Below are positions 23,483 to 35,967 of a stretch of DNA of 64,000 nt, in pieces. Source of the DNA: Marsupella aquatica (lineage: Eukaryota; Marchantiophyta); NCBI GenBank assembly GCA_973895155.1, contig OZ316896.1:16802001-16866000 (forward strand), written 5' to 3'. Position 1 is the first letter of the stretch. Each line of letters begins with the position of its first letter. The notes under the pieces are model-generated. The model was not told the DNA's origin. It worked only from the letters and a program-made list of their open reading frames with translations, and did no database searches. The translations under genes were made by a program, and so were the position numbers.

Positions 23483-24547
23483 CCTCCAACCCTGTGTCCA
23501 GAAAGTGAAGAAATGCTAACCAGCAGTACACCGGGAAGCCTTCTTGAGCATTCTGGTCACAGGGGTACGGCCTAGAACCCCAGCCCAGAAAGTCATTATA
23601 GTAAGTAATGTGATACGGGAAAATGCTCCAATCACGTCACGATGTAGTTATAATACGTAATTGTGGTAGGGGGAAAGCAACAATCATGAGTTTCACAGCA
23701 GAAGATTGTGGAAATAGCCAGCCAGAAAGTCCATCCATCCTAACGACTTTACCAAACATAACTCGTCACCAAAGCTACTGTAGGAGGTTCCAACTGTACA
23801 GTCCACAACTGCCCTTCCCGATAATCCATCCATCCATCCTGGTTCGCCTGTCCACCCCTGCCATTAAGCATGTTCACTTTGACACAACGATGGCAAATCT
23901 TGGTGATATGAACAAGAAAAAGTTACTTTCGATTGTGCCCTTCAATTGGTCCAGTAACAATTTCTACAAGTCAATCCCAAAAGAAAATGGTCTTGGAGGT
24001 GACAGTCGGGTGAGCTGTGCTGCCGGAGTCGAAATTCGGATCTGCCTATGATGTGGGTGTCTAACCTCCAAATACACAGACAATAATTGTAAAAATCACT
24101 AGAGAAGTTCGCAAAACCTTTCTGGAATAATCTCCTATAGCCTATGTTCTCACAACCAGTAAAGGTGAGTCAGACGAAGAGCCTCAAGTATTTCAAGTTT
24201 ATCGACGATCAAGTTTTAGCTTCGAGACCTCAATGACAGAGATCTGAAAGGCTTCTAATTATGCACATGATTTCTCCATGTGTAAGTTCACTGCAGATCC
24301 GAACCAGAGGAAGGACCCTGCTGGTAGGTGCCTGGTCAAGCAGAGTAACTTCACTACTTCTGAACTACTCGACAACAAATCCTAGGGAATCATGAGGGCT
24401 AGAATTGTGAAACTAAGGATGTCCAATTGGCGTCAGAGATGGTCTGTTGGAAACATCGCGGCACTTATGACAACTAGTCCGTGAACCCGAAGATTTTCCT
24501 TCGTTCCTTCGTCATGGTTGCTGTGCAACTCTCCATCGATATGTGCC
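23483..24547. other. Region downstream of the HAD phosphatase gene; no supported gene
   Basis: Contains an uninterrupted plus frame at 23623-24051 with no family motif. The right part probably includes the 3' UTR of the minus-strand phosphatase gene. Confidence 0.4.
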
Positions 24548-26287
24548 CTAGAATATGTAATACATGGGGTTAGGAAGCTTGAAGGTTCGCTTCCCGGCAG
24601 CAGGACCTGTAAGATCACTCCATTGGTCTCCAATACTACTCAAGACCTCGTAACCTTCCAGCTCGAGCTGTTCTCTGCGCTTTGACTTGTACTTGACTGC
24701 TGATAGCCCAACCTCGTCTGGAGATCTGCACATTTCCAGAAACGATAATAAAGACAAGCTAAGTCAGAACGTCAAAACGAAGACCGATGTTGCTATGACT
24801 ATCGAGTTCATGAGAAAATAGATCAATTGACACAGAACGATACCCTCAATTGAAAATCCAATTCATACGTCACATCGAGCGGTACACACCCAAGCTCTGG
24901 AATTGAAACTCCAGCCGAACCTCACGTGAGGGGGGGGGGGGGGTCTACATCTCTCAGACATAGTACAAGACCGACAGTAGAAATAATAAACGACAACTCT
25001 TCAGAGACTTAACCAAGTTTCTGCTCCTCTCCACTCGCACGGACATCACAAAGGTGATGCAGTCAAGTCGGTGATTCAGAATTCAAAGCTTTCAATCATG
25101 AACCACAAACAATGCAGAAGCTATAGATAGAAAGTTGGAAGAAAAATTAGTTGAAAGGGAAAGGATATGACCAATTACCTCAAGAAAAGCATTGTCCAAT
25201 CTTCATAACCTGCTGAAATAAGGTTTGCAGAGGTAACATTGCGCTGACTTTCGGGCCTTCCGGTCAACAAGACAACTCCTACATTTGCTGCCTTAAGTTG
25301 GTTGAAAAGTCCTACAGAAGCAAACAGCGGCAATCCAGCTTTTTGATCCACCCAGTCGTTCCAGGCATTCTCATTGAAGGTCTCCGCTCTGAGCACAGCA
25401 ATACCGAAAATTTACCGTAAGCAACATAAACCAATCAGCTTACCAACAGCAGTCTGAGGACCAGAACTTATCTCCGACGGGGCAGCTTATGCTCTCGAAT
25501 CTCGATATTGAATCAATCACTTCTAAAACTTTGAGTAGGGCTCGCAAAGGCTAGAATTTCCAAAATGCTCGAGTTTGAGATTCCCTGCCTGTCGACAAAA
25601 TACATAGCAAGGAAAGATTCTCGGATCGACATTCCAAAAACAACGGTTCCCCTTATTGGCAAGGCTCACATGTCAACAGGTATGTCACAATTTTAAGACC
25701 CCTGTCATCAATTTCATGACAAAACCTTGCTTCTGGAAACCCTCTTCAAAAACACTGAAGTAATTGCAAAGGTCACGCGTCCATATGAGCCAAACGTAGG
25801 GGGAATACGAAAATCATTACCCGAAACTATGGTTGACATAGTAGGGTAAATTCGACAAGACAGTCTCATCAATGTCCATGACCACCACCTCCGATCCGTC
25901 ACCTTTGACCGACAGACTGCTCAGATACTCAGCTGCTGAAGCAATGGCTCCTGCAAAGTCCTTGTAATATTGACCTCTCTTCATGTATCTTGCTACCGTT
26001 CCCTTACACGCATCGGAAACAATCCACCCCTGCAGGTTGTTCACCTCAGCATTCAAGATGAAACTGTCGCAAGAGTAGCCGATTTTCAGAGGCGAGACTA
26101 AACCCACAGACAGAGGTTGCCCTTGGCAGGTTCCCAACATAACTGCGAGAGTTATTACAAGGGAAAAGAGAAGAATCCCTATGGTGGCGATAGCAGACAC
26201 TAGGATAGTGACCACCAACGACGACAAGTAGACCCCGCTGTCATCGACTTGGATATAACGACTCCCCAATTGACTAAGATCTGCCAT
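24548..26287 (-). CDS. HAD-superfamily plant acid phosphatase (class B/VSP-like), membrane-anchored
   Basis: A complete three-exon gene: 26287-25821, 25388-25179, 24725-24548, 855 nt, 284 residues. Introns are GT-AG (GTAATG/CTCAG and GTAATT/GCAG). HAD motif I is VVVMDIDET with nucleophile Asp138 and Asp140. Motif II is LLTGRPESQR (Thr198). Motif III is the Lys in KYKSKRR (~237-239). Motif IV is IGDQWSD (~257-263). The protein ends in the family's usual PNPMYY. It should hydrolyse phosphomonoesters with Mg2+; the natural substrate is unknown. Residues ~20-52 form an unusually long hydrophobic stretch set in from the N-terminus, so a signal anchor to the secretory or vacuolar membrane is more likely than a cleaved signal peptide. 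The start at 26287 is the first Met of the frame. The neighbouring genes give no functional hint. Confidence 0.93.
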
Positions 26288-28540
26288 TGAACATCAGGAG
26301 AAGCAAGTCAGTACCCATAAAACGAAGCAGATCCACAATCTTCATCCTAACAAGCTGGCCAATTGGACTTTAGCTCAAAGACGTTCGAGATCTAGCCAAT
26401 GTCTAGCCCGACCTAAGAACTACAATGGCCTAAGAGACAATGCTTCCACTTGAGATCCCACTTCAAACCATTGAAATTTTGAAGATGAACTCAGATCAAT
26501 TAAAACACCAAATGCAAATTCGGTCACAATTTTCTCGGGATGTCCGATCGTGGGGTCAAACTTGGAGCCCCTCATTCTGTAGACGAATGGCCCGTGCGAC
26601 GAAACTGAATACTTTAGTTGCAACTGAATAAACAATGTTAAAGGTTTGTCGTTGGGCATACTCTAACTTCAGCTTACGTGTGTAAGACTGCTGGGTAATA
26701 GATCGATCCACTATGGCAAACTTGCGCACTAGCCCTCATCACGATTTCAAAAATGGGACGGCCTAGTATGAATCGTTCGAACTTTAAATACGAATGGCAG
26801 AATCGAAGAACACGCCACATGAGACCAAAGGCTGCTTGCTAGATATTGTTCTTGAAGCAAATCCTGGACTTCCAGACAGAACAGTATGAGCTAAGACTAG
26901 CCAGAATGAAACGAGTTTCAAAGAACGCCAAGCTTTCATTCGGTGATGACAATTTCCGAGCAAACTCGTTGGCCCATCCATCCAACCGGTTGACAGATAT
27001 ACGGTCAACTCTTCATAGCCTGTCTTTGATTGAGGCACTGGACGAGCTAGCAAGCGCGGTGCGCTGCGTGTACTTCCACTTCTATTCTCTAGACTGAGCT
27101 CAGATGAGTGATGAACAACGCCAATGGATAAATCCTTGCCTTTCACGTGGACAGGGACAGTAAGAACTTAAGGAGCTAACTCCACATCCTCTCCTCTCGC
27201 CTAAACTGCAGGCCATCGTCGTCATTCGAACGTCGAATGCGAAATAAAACGCTAGCAAGGTAGAGATCACCACCGAGAATCGAAAATTCCATAAAAATGG
27301 AGGTGAAGGAGACCACCACCAGCAGTTTAGAAGATTATAGATTGTACCTGATCCACGCCTGCTCAGAAGAGCAAAGCTGGAGTCGTTTCGGTTGTAAGGG
27401 GGTAACGAAGAGGACGAGCCCGGTCGAGACATCATCTTGTCTTTCAGTCCTTCCTTTCACTCCAACTCAGATCACACCTTTCCACCTCCACCTTCAACCT
27501 CCTCCTTCACCTCCTCCTTTTGTTGCCGCTTCAAACCTCAACCTTCAACCCGCAACAACGGATTCCAGGTGCAGATCTCGGGACAGAGATCTCAGGACGT
27601 CACACCATCCATCTACTACTGTACCTTCCACTCGTTACACCTCGCTCTCTGGCTGGCTGGCTCTCCCTTAAGCAACAGTAGCAGCGCCAGCAGAACGAGC
27701 ACCACAGCAGCACAAGACCACCGCACTCTCCTCCACCTCCTCCGACCTGCGATGCATTCTAAGCATCATCCGCACGCAGCTAATCAAATCATTCTTCCGA
27801 TGGAACCATGAGCTAATCTTGATACCCAACAAAGCCTTTCCTGCTCGATCACGTAGAATGCAGCCACGAATTCCTCCCTTCACCTCCGAATCGACCCTCT
27901 GCCTATGGATTGGTCATTCCATTCCTGCGTGCCCGCTGAGAGCGAGATCACACGAGAGGAGAGCGACTAGCCTGCCGGGCAATCAGTTGCACCGACTTGA
28001 TCCACAAACACAGAGAGAGGGAGCAAATCAGGATCCAGGAGCAGAAACACACTTTGCCGGTCGATCCTTTTGCGATTCTTCCGTGGATGGATACTGGATA
28101 CAGGCAGCACTACTGTAGCTGGATGGATGGATGTCCCTTCCTTTCTTTCCAACTGGGCCCTCCTCCTCCTCCTCCTCCCTCCCTCCTCCTCCTCCTCCTC
28201 CGCCACTGCTCCCACGTCTTCCTCGTTTCAGCTCCTTTCCTCGGATTGTCTCTTCCGGTCTGCTGCTCCGCAAGCTCAAAGTGGGCGCAATTTCGTCATT
28301 CGTTGCGTGTCCACTCCACACTTTTAGAAATCTTTAAGAGAGTACAGTAGACATGCGCAATTCCATTGCGTGTCCAGTCCCACCAATCCCTCAGCTGGAT
28401 CGATTCTGCAGCGAGAGTGAGCGATCGGAGAGGAGTGCCAGAATAATGTTGTTGATCAGTCAAGAGAATTGGCAGAGGATGGGACAGCGAGTCTTAGTAT
28501 CGGGTAGGGTCGGTTTGGGTTGGGTTCGGTTGTTGGTTCG
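26288..28540. other. Upstream/intergenic region, pyrimidine-rich, no resolved gene
   Basis: It begins with the presumed promoter of the HAD phosphatase. From ~27420 to 28340 it is C/T-rich on the plus strand with a (CCT)n microsatellite near 28155-28205, which makes many frames open on both strands. Exon-like minus frames at 27435-27217 (with one hydrophobic stretch) and 27146-26784 could not be joined. Confidence 0.35.
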
Positions 28541-28560
28541 GGCGAGACTTTGTATCGGGT

Positions 28561-28907
28561 TGTTGGTTCGGGCCGGGCCGGGGTGCCCTGGGAGCTCGTG
28601 CTGGGGCCCACTACGGAACCTCGAATCTTTCTGTCCAGCCCGAGAAATACTGCATTGTAGAGGATAGAGGACATATTAATTATTGGCTCGTGGTTTTTGG
28701 TCGGGTCGTGTCGGGCCGGGTTGCCCTGGGGCCTGGGAGCTCTTGTTGGGGCCCACCACAGAACCTCGAATCTTTCTCCTCTCCAGCCCAAGAAATACTG
28801 GATGAGGGGCATATTGGGTACCGGTAAGGTATTGTAGTGGATGAAGGGCATATTGGGTACCGGTAAAGTATTGCAGTGGATGAAGGCGTATTGGCTACCG
28901 GTTCAGG
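28561..28907. repeat. Repeat array: ~100-bp GC-rich unit x2 plus 39-bp unit x3
   Basis: The unit with GGGCCGGG, TGCCCTGGG, GGAGCTC.TG, GGGGCCCAC, GAACCTCGAATCTTTC and CCAGCCC.AGAAATACTG is present at ~28561-28657 and ~28694-28801. It is followed by three 39-bp tandem copies starting at 28799, 28838 and 28877 (TGGATGAAGGGCATATTGGG, then TACCGGT). Diverged relatives of the GC-rich unit occur inside the array at 29281-30165. Confidence 0.8.
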
Positions 28908-29280
28908 TAGAGACTCTTGTAAATTTTGTGGACAAAATTTCATATCATCAATTCATTCAAAACACTTGTATTAGTTTTCACTTGTGTTCCTACCTTTCTT
29001 GGCTCTCTGGCCTGACCTTCATGTCCCCCATTTTGAGATGTTCAGAAGGGGTGGAGACAAGTTTATGCCTCCTGGTAAGTGCACATCAAAATGTGACAAT
29101 GTATGGTGTACTACATCATTGAGTATATTCTAATATGTATCTAGCTGTCTGTTTTGGAAATGCAATTACGGGGACACCAAGATTATGGGTTAGCTTAGTG
29201 TACAAGGTCCCCATGACATGACATAGATGATAAAGGGTTCAAGCGTTAAGGGTTGGAGAAGCTCCCATATACCACAACAT

Positions 29281-30165
29281 TTGACAAAATTGTTCAGATA
29301 TATTGCTTGCAACCCACATAGACCATTCTGCAATATTAATTTTTACAAGGATTGGTACCTTTTTGGTATTAATAATTGTTCAACTGTTTGAGTGCCAGAA
29401 GTGCTTGCTCCATGTGAGTTCGATTGGCCGGACTGAGCCGGGCCGCACTGGGCCGGCAGAGGGGCTTCTTGTTGGGGCTCAAACATTTCTATCCGGCCCT
29501 GCAAAATAGAATGGACTTAGGGCTTAGAGAAGCTCCCATATATCACAATATTTGACAAGATGGTTGGACGGACTATTCCCACCTGCATGGACCCTCGTGA
29601 AACATTATTTTATCTTAGACACCACCTTTCTTTTGGATGGTGTTCACGAGGGTGTTCATCGTTTTGGGTGTCCAAAAGTGCTTATCCATCGGAGTTCGGT
29701 TGGGCCAGGCTGCCCTGGGGCTTTCTTGAGGGTCCACCATGGAACCTGTAACCTTTATCCCACTAACTATTGCAGAGGATAAAGGGGAAGGGGCAAAGGG
29801 AAGTTCCCATGGACCATGACGTCTGACAAAACGCTAGATTGTTGCACTTTGGTCACAAGAATTTTGAAAATTAAAGTGGGTCTCTATCTGCTATTCCATA
29901 CCACCCAAAGACACATATAACCCAAAGACTGAATAAACACACTTTGCAGTGAGGTCCCACAGTTGGACTTCATTTTGTTCAAGCTACCCAAATGTTTTTC
30001 AAGATACTTGGATGGACTGTTGCAGCCCGCATGGACCACTCTAAACCACCATTTTCTACTCAGATAGCACCTTTCTTTGGTTGAGTGCTCATCTTTCTGG
30101 CTGCCAAAATGTGCTTGCTCCATGGGAGTCTCAAGGTCTAACCTTGTGGTCCATCAGAGCATCGA
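29281..30165. repeat. ~271-bp tandem repeat array
   Basis: Units run ~29281-29551 and ~29552-29822, with a partial unit near 29985-30165. Each goes from GACAA.AT.GTT through a GCATGGACC/CATAGACCA block, ACCT.TTCTTT, CCA.AAGTGCTT, a GGCC/TGCCCTGGGGC block, to GAAGCTCCCATAT..CACAA. The copies are substantially diverged. Non-coding. Confidence 0.65.
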
Positions 30166-30714
30166 CTTCAGGGGGCTAGTACTGTCTTGCTAGCTCTTTT
30201 CCATGTAACATGTGGGCACTCAGAGTTACAAGCATGGACAAGATTCATCCTGACTCTTTTGCTCGAACGAGATTCAGCTTGCATCCTGGCTGGCATAGGA
30301 TCTATGCTCGGGATCTATGGAGACATTCATTCGAATCCCCGTTAGATGACATGGATTTGAAATTAAAGAGAATGAAGCCTCAGATGATACAAAGAGCAGT
30401 TTTGGATACCATCCAAATATAAATGTTTGCATGGGGATCCCATCTGAGCTAGTGGGGAGGCACTCACTTTGGTAGTAGAGTATTGACTTTAAACTTTAAA
30501 ACTATGCTCAAATTTTTTGATTAAATTGTAGCATGTGGAATGGTGACTGCCATATTAGATCAAGGGCTATAATCAAATGACCTGAACCACAAATCAGGAC
30601 CAAGTTTTCCTTGAAACATATTTAGTGAGATTTATTACATTGATGTGCTTTAGCTTGAACTACTGTGCTACCCTTTTTTTTTCCTTAGTCCTTTGCCACG
30701 ATTTCCCACTGCTG
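30166..30714. other. AT-rich intergenic DNA
   Basis: I see no gene, repeat or recognisable signal. Confidence 0.4.
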
Positions 30715-30995
30715 GTTAAGCAAAGTAACTGTAGTCAGTTTTAAATGATCCAACAATCAACATCCTACCAAGTTTCATTATCAGGGGATTATCATCATCC
30801 TCAACTTAACCTCAACAACCTGGGGGATGGGGCAGCCAGCCAGGAGGGGCCAGGGCAAGCTGGATGGGGACCAACTGAAGTGAACCCTATGTCAAGGGTT
30901 GGAAGTAAATGACCATTTGATGGTGAAACCTGGCCCTATTTTACCTTCAGATTGTTTCAAGTCAATAAGAGTTACTTTGCTTAGCCATTAGAGCC
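30715..30995. repeat. Dispersed repeat, uninterrupted copy (partner at 55050-55690)
   Basis: Ends: CAACATCCTACCAAGTTTCA with CCTCAACTTAACCTCAACAA on the left, and GTGAAACCTGG, then TTGTTTCAAGT.AA.AG and TTACTTTGCTT on the right. The same ordered blocks flank the insertion at 55116-55482, so this copy represents the unoccupied state. Confidence 0.65.
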
Positions 30996-32984
30996 TGCAT
31001 TAGATGGTGTATGGATTGATCTTAACTGTTAGAATTTGGCAAAAGGTTTTCTAAGTAGGCAATTTTCCTAATAGACTCTCAATAGGTCATCTAATAGGCA
31101 AATTATCCTATGATTTTTAAGTATTGGCCCTTTGTCAAATTTCCAGCTCCTGTTTCTGGCTACTAAACTGGTAGACCCCCCTGGCATGCAGCTCACATGA
31201 ATGCACACGAACTTTACAAGGTAGCAAATGGTCAGGATTGGCAAAGACCACTTGGCTTTGTGTGCGACAACACTCACAGGGTTACTTGCATACTGTAGTG
31301 GGCAACAAACAATGGGCAAGTCTGTTGCTCGCCTTTTCCCAGGGTAGCTCCTGGGTTTCCCATCAATTGTTAGACCATGGCTGTGAGGCCTCATGTTAGA
31401 AACAAAGGGTCATGACGTCGACATCTTCCAATTTCTCCAACTCTTATGGTGTTTTGATAAGCATGCTTTCAACTCTTAGTGTGTTTATAGATGGACATCA
31501 CAATATTCTTAAGCATTAGTAGAATTTTGACATGCTAGGAAAATCTGATTACTAGCCCCAAACGAACTTGCCTAACTCATAGACCAAGGTCGTTGTTATT
31601 TACATTTGTGGACGATCGAAATGAACAGTTATCATCGTTTGAGTTCCTCCTCTGACGCGTGTAAAGATCACTTCACCAAATGATGACCTTATCTTAAAAT
31701 GTGATGCCAGCCCAGTCCAAAGTACTTGGAGGAAGGTTTTGGTTTTGGTTGTGTTCTGGTGTCTTCAACCAAATGGCCATCCTTTGCAAACATTGATATG
31801 TCACGTCACGCTCCCATTCAATCATCCTTTATTAAAGTTCAATGAAGATAACATTTCCAGGCCCCCCAATGTTGGCAGCCAATAGGCGTTGAGGAGAACA
31901 CCAACACGTTGATGCTCGAAGGATGAGGATAAATCATCGAAATGTACTTTCTGATCTTTCAGTTCCATTGGGGACTGTGCCTGGATCAAGTAAACCGTAG
32001 ATTGACAGACTGATGACCTCAGTGTACCCTCTGATTCTTTTGAGGACTTTGCACCACCTTAATTTTTAAGGTTTTTTCATTGTGCTGAAGCAGCGAAGTC
32101 ACCTTGTGTGAATTCAAGCCAGGATGGACCACCATGTTAGACATAGTGCTCCCCTGTACCAAATTTTGGTGTTCTATGGGAGTTTGGGGCCTAACTTGAC
32201 GATGATGAGTCATTATATGATTTTGAGTTTTGCAACGCAACTAGCGAAGGAGGAGACTTGATAAAACACCAGCCCACATATAGCATGCTCATCATGGAAC
32301 ATGCTTTATTTTTTGTCTTGTAGTGATTTGAAAATAAATAAAATATGAGAGCATAGAAGTGCTCTTATATAAATAAAGTGTATGCCAAGAAAACACATAC
32401 TGTGAAAGGGGGCTGCCAAAATAAGTTCAAAACACTCTAGAATACCTAAAACTAAAGGGGTCTAAAAATTAATTATAAATATATAGAATACAAAGGCTAC
32501 CCCTTGATAAGGCAGATTGAAATGAAAATACATGACACAAAAATCTGAATAAGACAAAATCTGAAATGTGCATTCACCATATAGTAGCTTCAAAAATTCA
32601 TTCATGTTAACAAAATGAAAATTAATCTATTCTGAATTACCCCTCCTCATTTTATGATGAAAAAGGCAACCAAAATGACAAAAAAAATTCCATGTCACTT
32701 GAAGGGAATTATAGCTTATCCACTTCTCTAGCATATCCCCAAACTAAAAAATATCTTAATTAATATCAGGTTATTAAAATTAAAACTGAAATTGCAATTG
32801 GAAAAATATGGTCCATGGGGGTTTCAAAAACCAACCTTGTGGTAATTACACCTTGTACGAAGAAGAATGTGTTAAGTGAACATTGTGTGAAGAAGAATAT
32901 GTTAAATTAAATTCTGACCTTCATATCTCCTTAGATGATTGTTAGATTTTGCCTATATTGAAGGATGACTATTAGATTTTGGCT
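30996..32984. other. AT-rich intergenic DNA
   Basis: No supported gene, RNA gene or strong repeat. Minus frames near 31068-31394 and 32019-32240 lack family motifs. Confidence 0.4.
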
Positions 32985-33235
32985 TCTAGTGGCTAATTTG
33001 GCTAGAAGTGGCCATGACGTTTTGGAGAGGTGGAATGATTGGAATTTATCCAATTCTCGCCACTAGAAAGACAAACTAGGGGATTTTTGCCAAAAGTGGC
33101 CAAGAGAGGTGGAATCTAGCCAATTTTCGCCACTCAAAACGACAGCCTAAGTAATTTTTGCCAAAAGTGGCAATGACTTTGTAGCGAGGTGGAATCTACA
33201 GGTAGCTATTTTTTGCCCGATGTTTTGCCCCTAAA
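32985..33235. repeat. ~75-80-bp tandem repeat, three copies
   Basis: Three consecutive units share TTTTGCCAAAAGTGGC (first unit variant TTTGGCTAGAAGTGGCC), GAGGTGGAAT and CCAATT.TCGCCACT. Non-coding. Confidence 0.7.
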
Positions 33236-33544
33236 GAAAGAAGCTTCTTTGCAACCCTTAGATTCCTGATGAGAGTGCATTATCATACAGCATGTTGAGT
33301 CTAATCTCTTCCTCTTTAAACTTATCTCAATAGTATTAAAAAACTTTGTTATCCCATCGTATTTAAACTTATTGAATAATTATTTGTCATCAAGAAATGC
33401 AAATGATTATAAAATTTCAAACGCTGAACAAGGGAGAGAAATAGAGACGGACCGGTCTAGGACAGAGTGTGCAAGGTAAGGTGGTGCAGGCCAGGGGTGC
33501 GGGCCATGGGCGTAAATATAAACTAAATATTATATCAGGAACAT

Positions 33545-33700
33545 CGTTGACAGCACCATTAGTGTAGCACCTCGGTGCTGGTCTTTGTCTTCCTTTGGGA
33601 TTGAGAGGTCAGGTGTTCGAGCCCTGCCAATCTTAACCAGTCCCATGACCGAGAGGGTCGGTCACCATGGGGGGGTCAGTCACCACGGGAAAAAAATTAC
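33545..33700 (+). mobile_element. tRNA-derived SINE-like element
   Basis: An RNA polymerase III A-box-like sequence (TAGCACCTCGGTGCTGG, 33565-33581) is followed ~45 bp later by a B-box-like sequence (GTGTTCGAGCCC, ~33613-33624), the spacing of tRNA-derived SINE promoters. The body ends ~70 bp downstream in an A-run (GGGAAAAAAA near 33690). It does not fold into a tRNA cloverleaf, so it is not a tRNA gene. There is no second copy in the window. Confidence 0.45.
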
Positions 33701-35624
33701 ACAACTACTAGATATGTTAACTCTACCGATCAAATTCATGAATTTGGACACGCCCAATGTCATTGTCCAATTAGTCTCAAAAAACCAAGAGTTACTTGGG
33801 AGTGAGTTGAAGGGAGTGGGTGCGGCATGGAAGAAGAATCCTGTCTTCGAGGATTGACTGGTTCTTCACATTAGTGCACTTGTCAACTAGGGCATCTTTG
33901 CAGTTCACGAGGCTTTGGGGTCAAATTGGCTAATTAGAGATTGACACTGGAGTGAACTCAGGCCTGGACAACGTCAAATTTACCACCCAACTTTAGTGTC
34001 TTTCCTATCTTTTAATTGTATAGGGAAATTGTATAAGGAATCCAAGACCACTCAACAAACATTATAATAATTGTTTTCATAACCATGTAAAAAATTATCA
34101 GGTAAGGATGCCAAAGAGAATGCCCCCATGGATTACCTTTTAGAAGCCTAAACCCTAAACTTCCCAGGAGTATGCATTTATAAACTAATAGACGGTTGCA
34201 GGATTTTGGCCACGGTCCTTAAAACAATTGAATGAAGTTGAACACAATTAGTACTAGGGCCATCTCTGCATTTGAAACTGTTAGCAGAAACCCAGGTTCC
34301 CTGACTATTTCTTACCCTCAATACGGTAGCCGGTAGTTTTTACCAACATGATATAACTCATGCCATGACTTGAATGATGTCCACATGGACTTTTTTTGTC
34401 CTCCTTAGTGGGCAGGCTCTGGGTTCCTGCTAACAAGTTTGTTGTGCAAGGCAAATAAAGGACGATGTAAGTGTTGTGGAGAATGGGGTGCCATCATTTA
34501 GAGACATCAAATTCTTATGTACTCACAAATGTACTAGACAAAGAAGTGGGACTTGGTGTGGATAAGGCCTGGAGTGTTAGCTCGTCTCTCTCCAAATGAC
34601 ATAGAAAGACCCTTGGGATCACACTTATGTTTTTTAATCCCACTACACATCAAGTCTGAGTTTTTGGGAACATTTTTGTTGATAAGTACCCTGGAAATGT
34701 ATCCAACCCACGACCTTGGGGGTAAGTCATGGCCAACTGAATGCATTACACACTCGCTGAATTGTGCGGGTTGTTGTGCAAAGAATAAGAGTACCTGTAG
34801 TACTTTCGCTCTGAAGCTGGGCATATTCTAATTTTAAGGGTCAATTTTCTTACCAAAAAAGATCCTTGAGGCTTGTACTCAGCTACAAGACAAACATCTG
34901 TTTGGTGCTGTAGGGCACAAGTTGGTGGGGAAAGGATCATCCTAGCCATTCTTATGTTTATTTTTACCCATATTTACTCATTAAAGAACACACCACTAAA
35001 CCATCCCATTGAATATTTTCTCTGATCGTAGCTAAGACTACTTTAATTTTTTCAATAAATTTTAAGATTACTTTGAGCTTGGTTCTGGCATTTGTTGCTT
35101 GTTTAATTTTTGTATGGAGTAGGTGGATACAGTCACCACATTATTGTCTGGGCTATGTGACGAATCAACTTTCTTGTGGCTGTCACAAGGTTTGTGGGGC
35201 CTGAATCTGGTCTGCAAGTTGTTGGAGAATCTATATATCTACTTCATCTCATAGCTGGTCAATTATGGCTTTATTCTAGTCATGGTCAATGTAATTAGAG
35301 TAGTCCCTAACAATTCAATTATGGTGAGTCTCTTAACCAGAGATGGGCCAGGGTGTCCATGTGCCCAAATTTTCCTAACCATGAGATGGGCTTAAAAATG
35401 TCATTGTGCAATTTTTTCATGTCCATTAACTAGCACACTCCCTGAAATCCAGTTGCCAGACTAACTTACAAATCCCTTGATTGCATCAAATTCCCCAATT
35501 GACCCAGTCCTTGAAATCCAAATGCCAGAGAGGCTTGTGGAATCCTCCAGATTGACCAACTACCAGGGCATATAATTTACGCCTGACAACATTTCCCTTT
35601 TGACAATAGTGCATACCACTACCG
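33701..35624. other. AT-rich intergenic DNA
   Basis: I see no supported gene. Mirrored plus and minus open frames at about 34534-34831 have no family motif. Confidence 0.4.
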
Positions 35625-35795
35625 TCTCCCCCCAAACACAGCGCCATGGTGTTGCACTGAAAAATGACATTTTGGGTCCTGTCATGAAAACGATATTAAT
35701 TTGAATTCCAACACAACATCTCCTTAACAGGACGCCCGAGCATTGTGCTTGAGCTGGATGTTGTGCTCGAGTGTTCTACATTGAGCATAGAAGGG
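35625..35795. repeat. Dispersed repeat copy 2 (partner at ~21309)
   Basis: Carries CACTACCGTCT, CAAACACAGCGCC, ATTTTGGGTCC, CAACACAACATCT and GAGCATTGTG in the same order as 21309-21480, but with ~10-20-bp insertions relative to it. Confidence 0.65.
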
Positions 35796-35849
35796 ATAAA
35801 TTTATTAATAGTTTTATCCTATAGAAAATGTTCTACATTGAGAATAGAA

Positions 35850-35967
35850 GGTATAAATTTATACATGATACCCCAACCTCAATATTCGAGGACAACATTG
35901 CGCTGCAAGGTATAAATTTATACATCATACCACAACCTCAATATTCTGGGACAACATTGTGCAAGGC
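35850..35967. repeat. 59-bp tandem duplication
   Basis: Units start at 35850 and 35909: GGTATAAATTTATACAT, then CCTCAATATTC and GACAACATTG. A related partial unit (TTCTACATTGAG.ATAGAAGG) is duplicated just before, near 35790 and 35831. The GTATAAATTTATAC core is itself palindromic. Confidence 0.85.

Noticed and set aside
26784-27435. Two minus-strand frames (27435-27100 and 27146-26784), the first with a hydrophobic stretch after ~45 residues
   Set aside because: Could be N-terminal exons of a type II membrane protein, but I found no catalytic motif and no in-phase junction to each other or to the HAD gene.
28028-28327. Gly/Arg/Glu-rich and Ser/Pro/Leu-rich frames on both strands
   Set aside because: Produced by the (CCT)n microsatellite and flanking pyrimidine-rich DNA.
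33585-33857. Plus-strand 90-codon frame and a possible tRNA gene at the same site
   Set aside because: The A and B boxes are present but no cloverleaf forms; the frame has no motif. A SINE-like origin is more likely.
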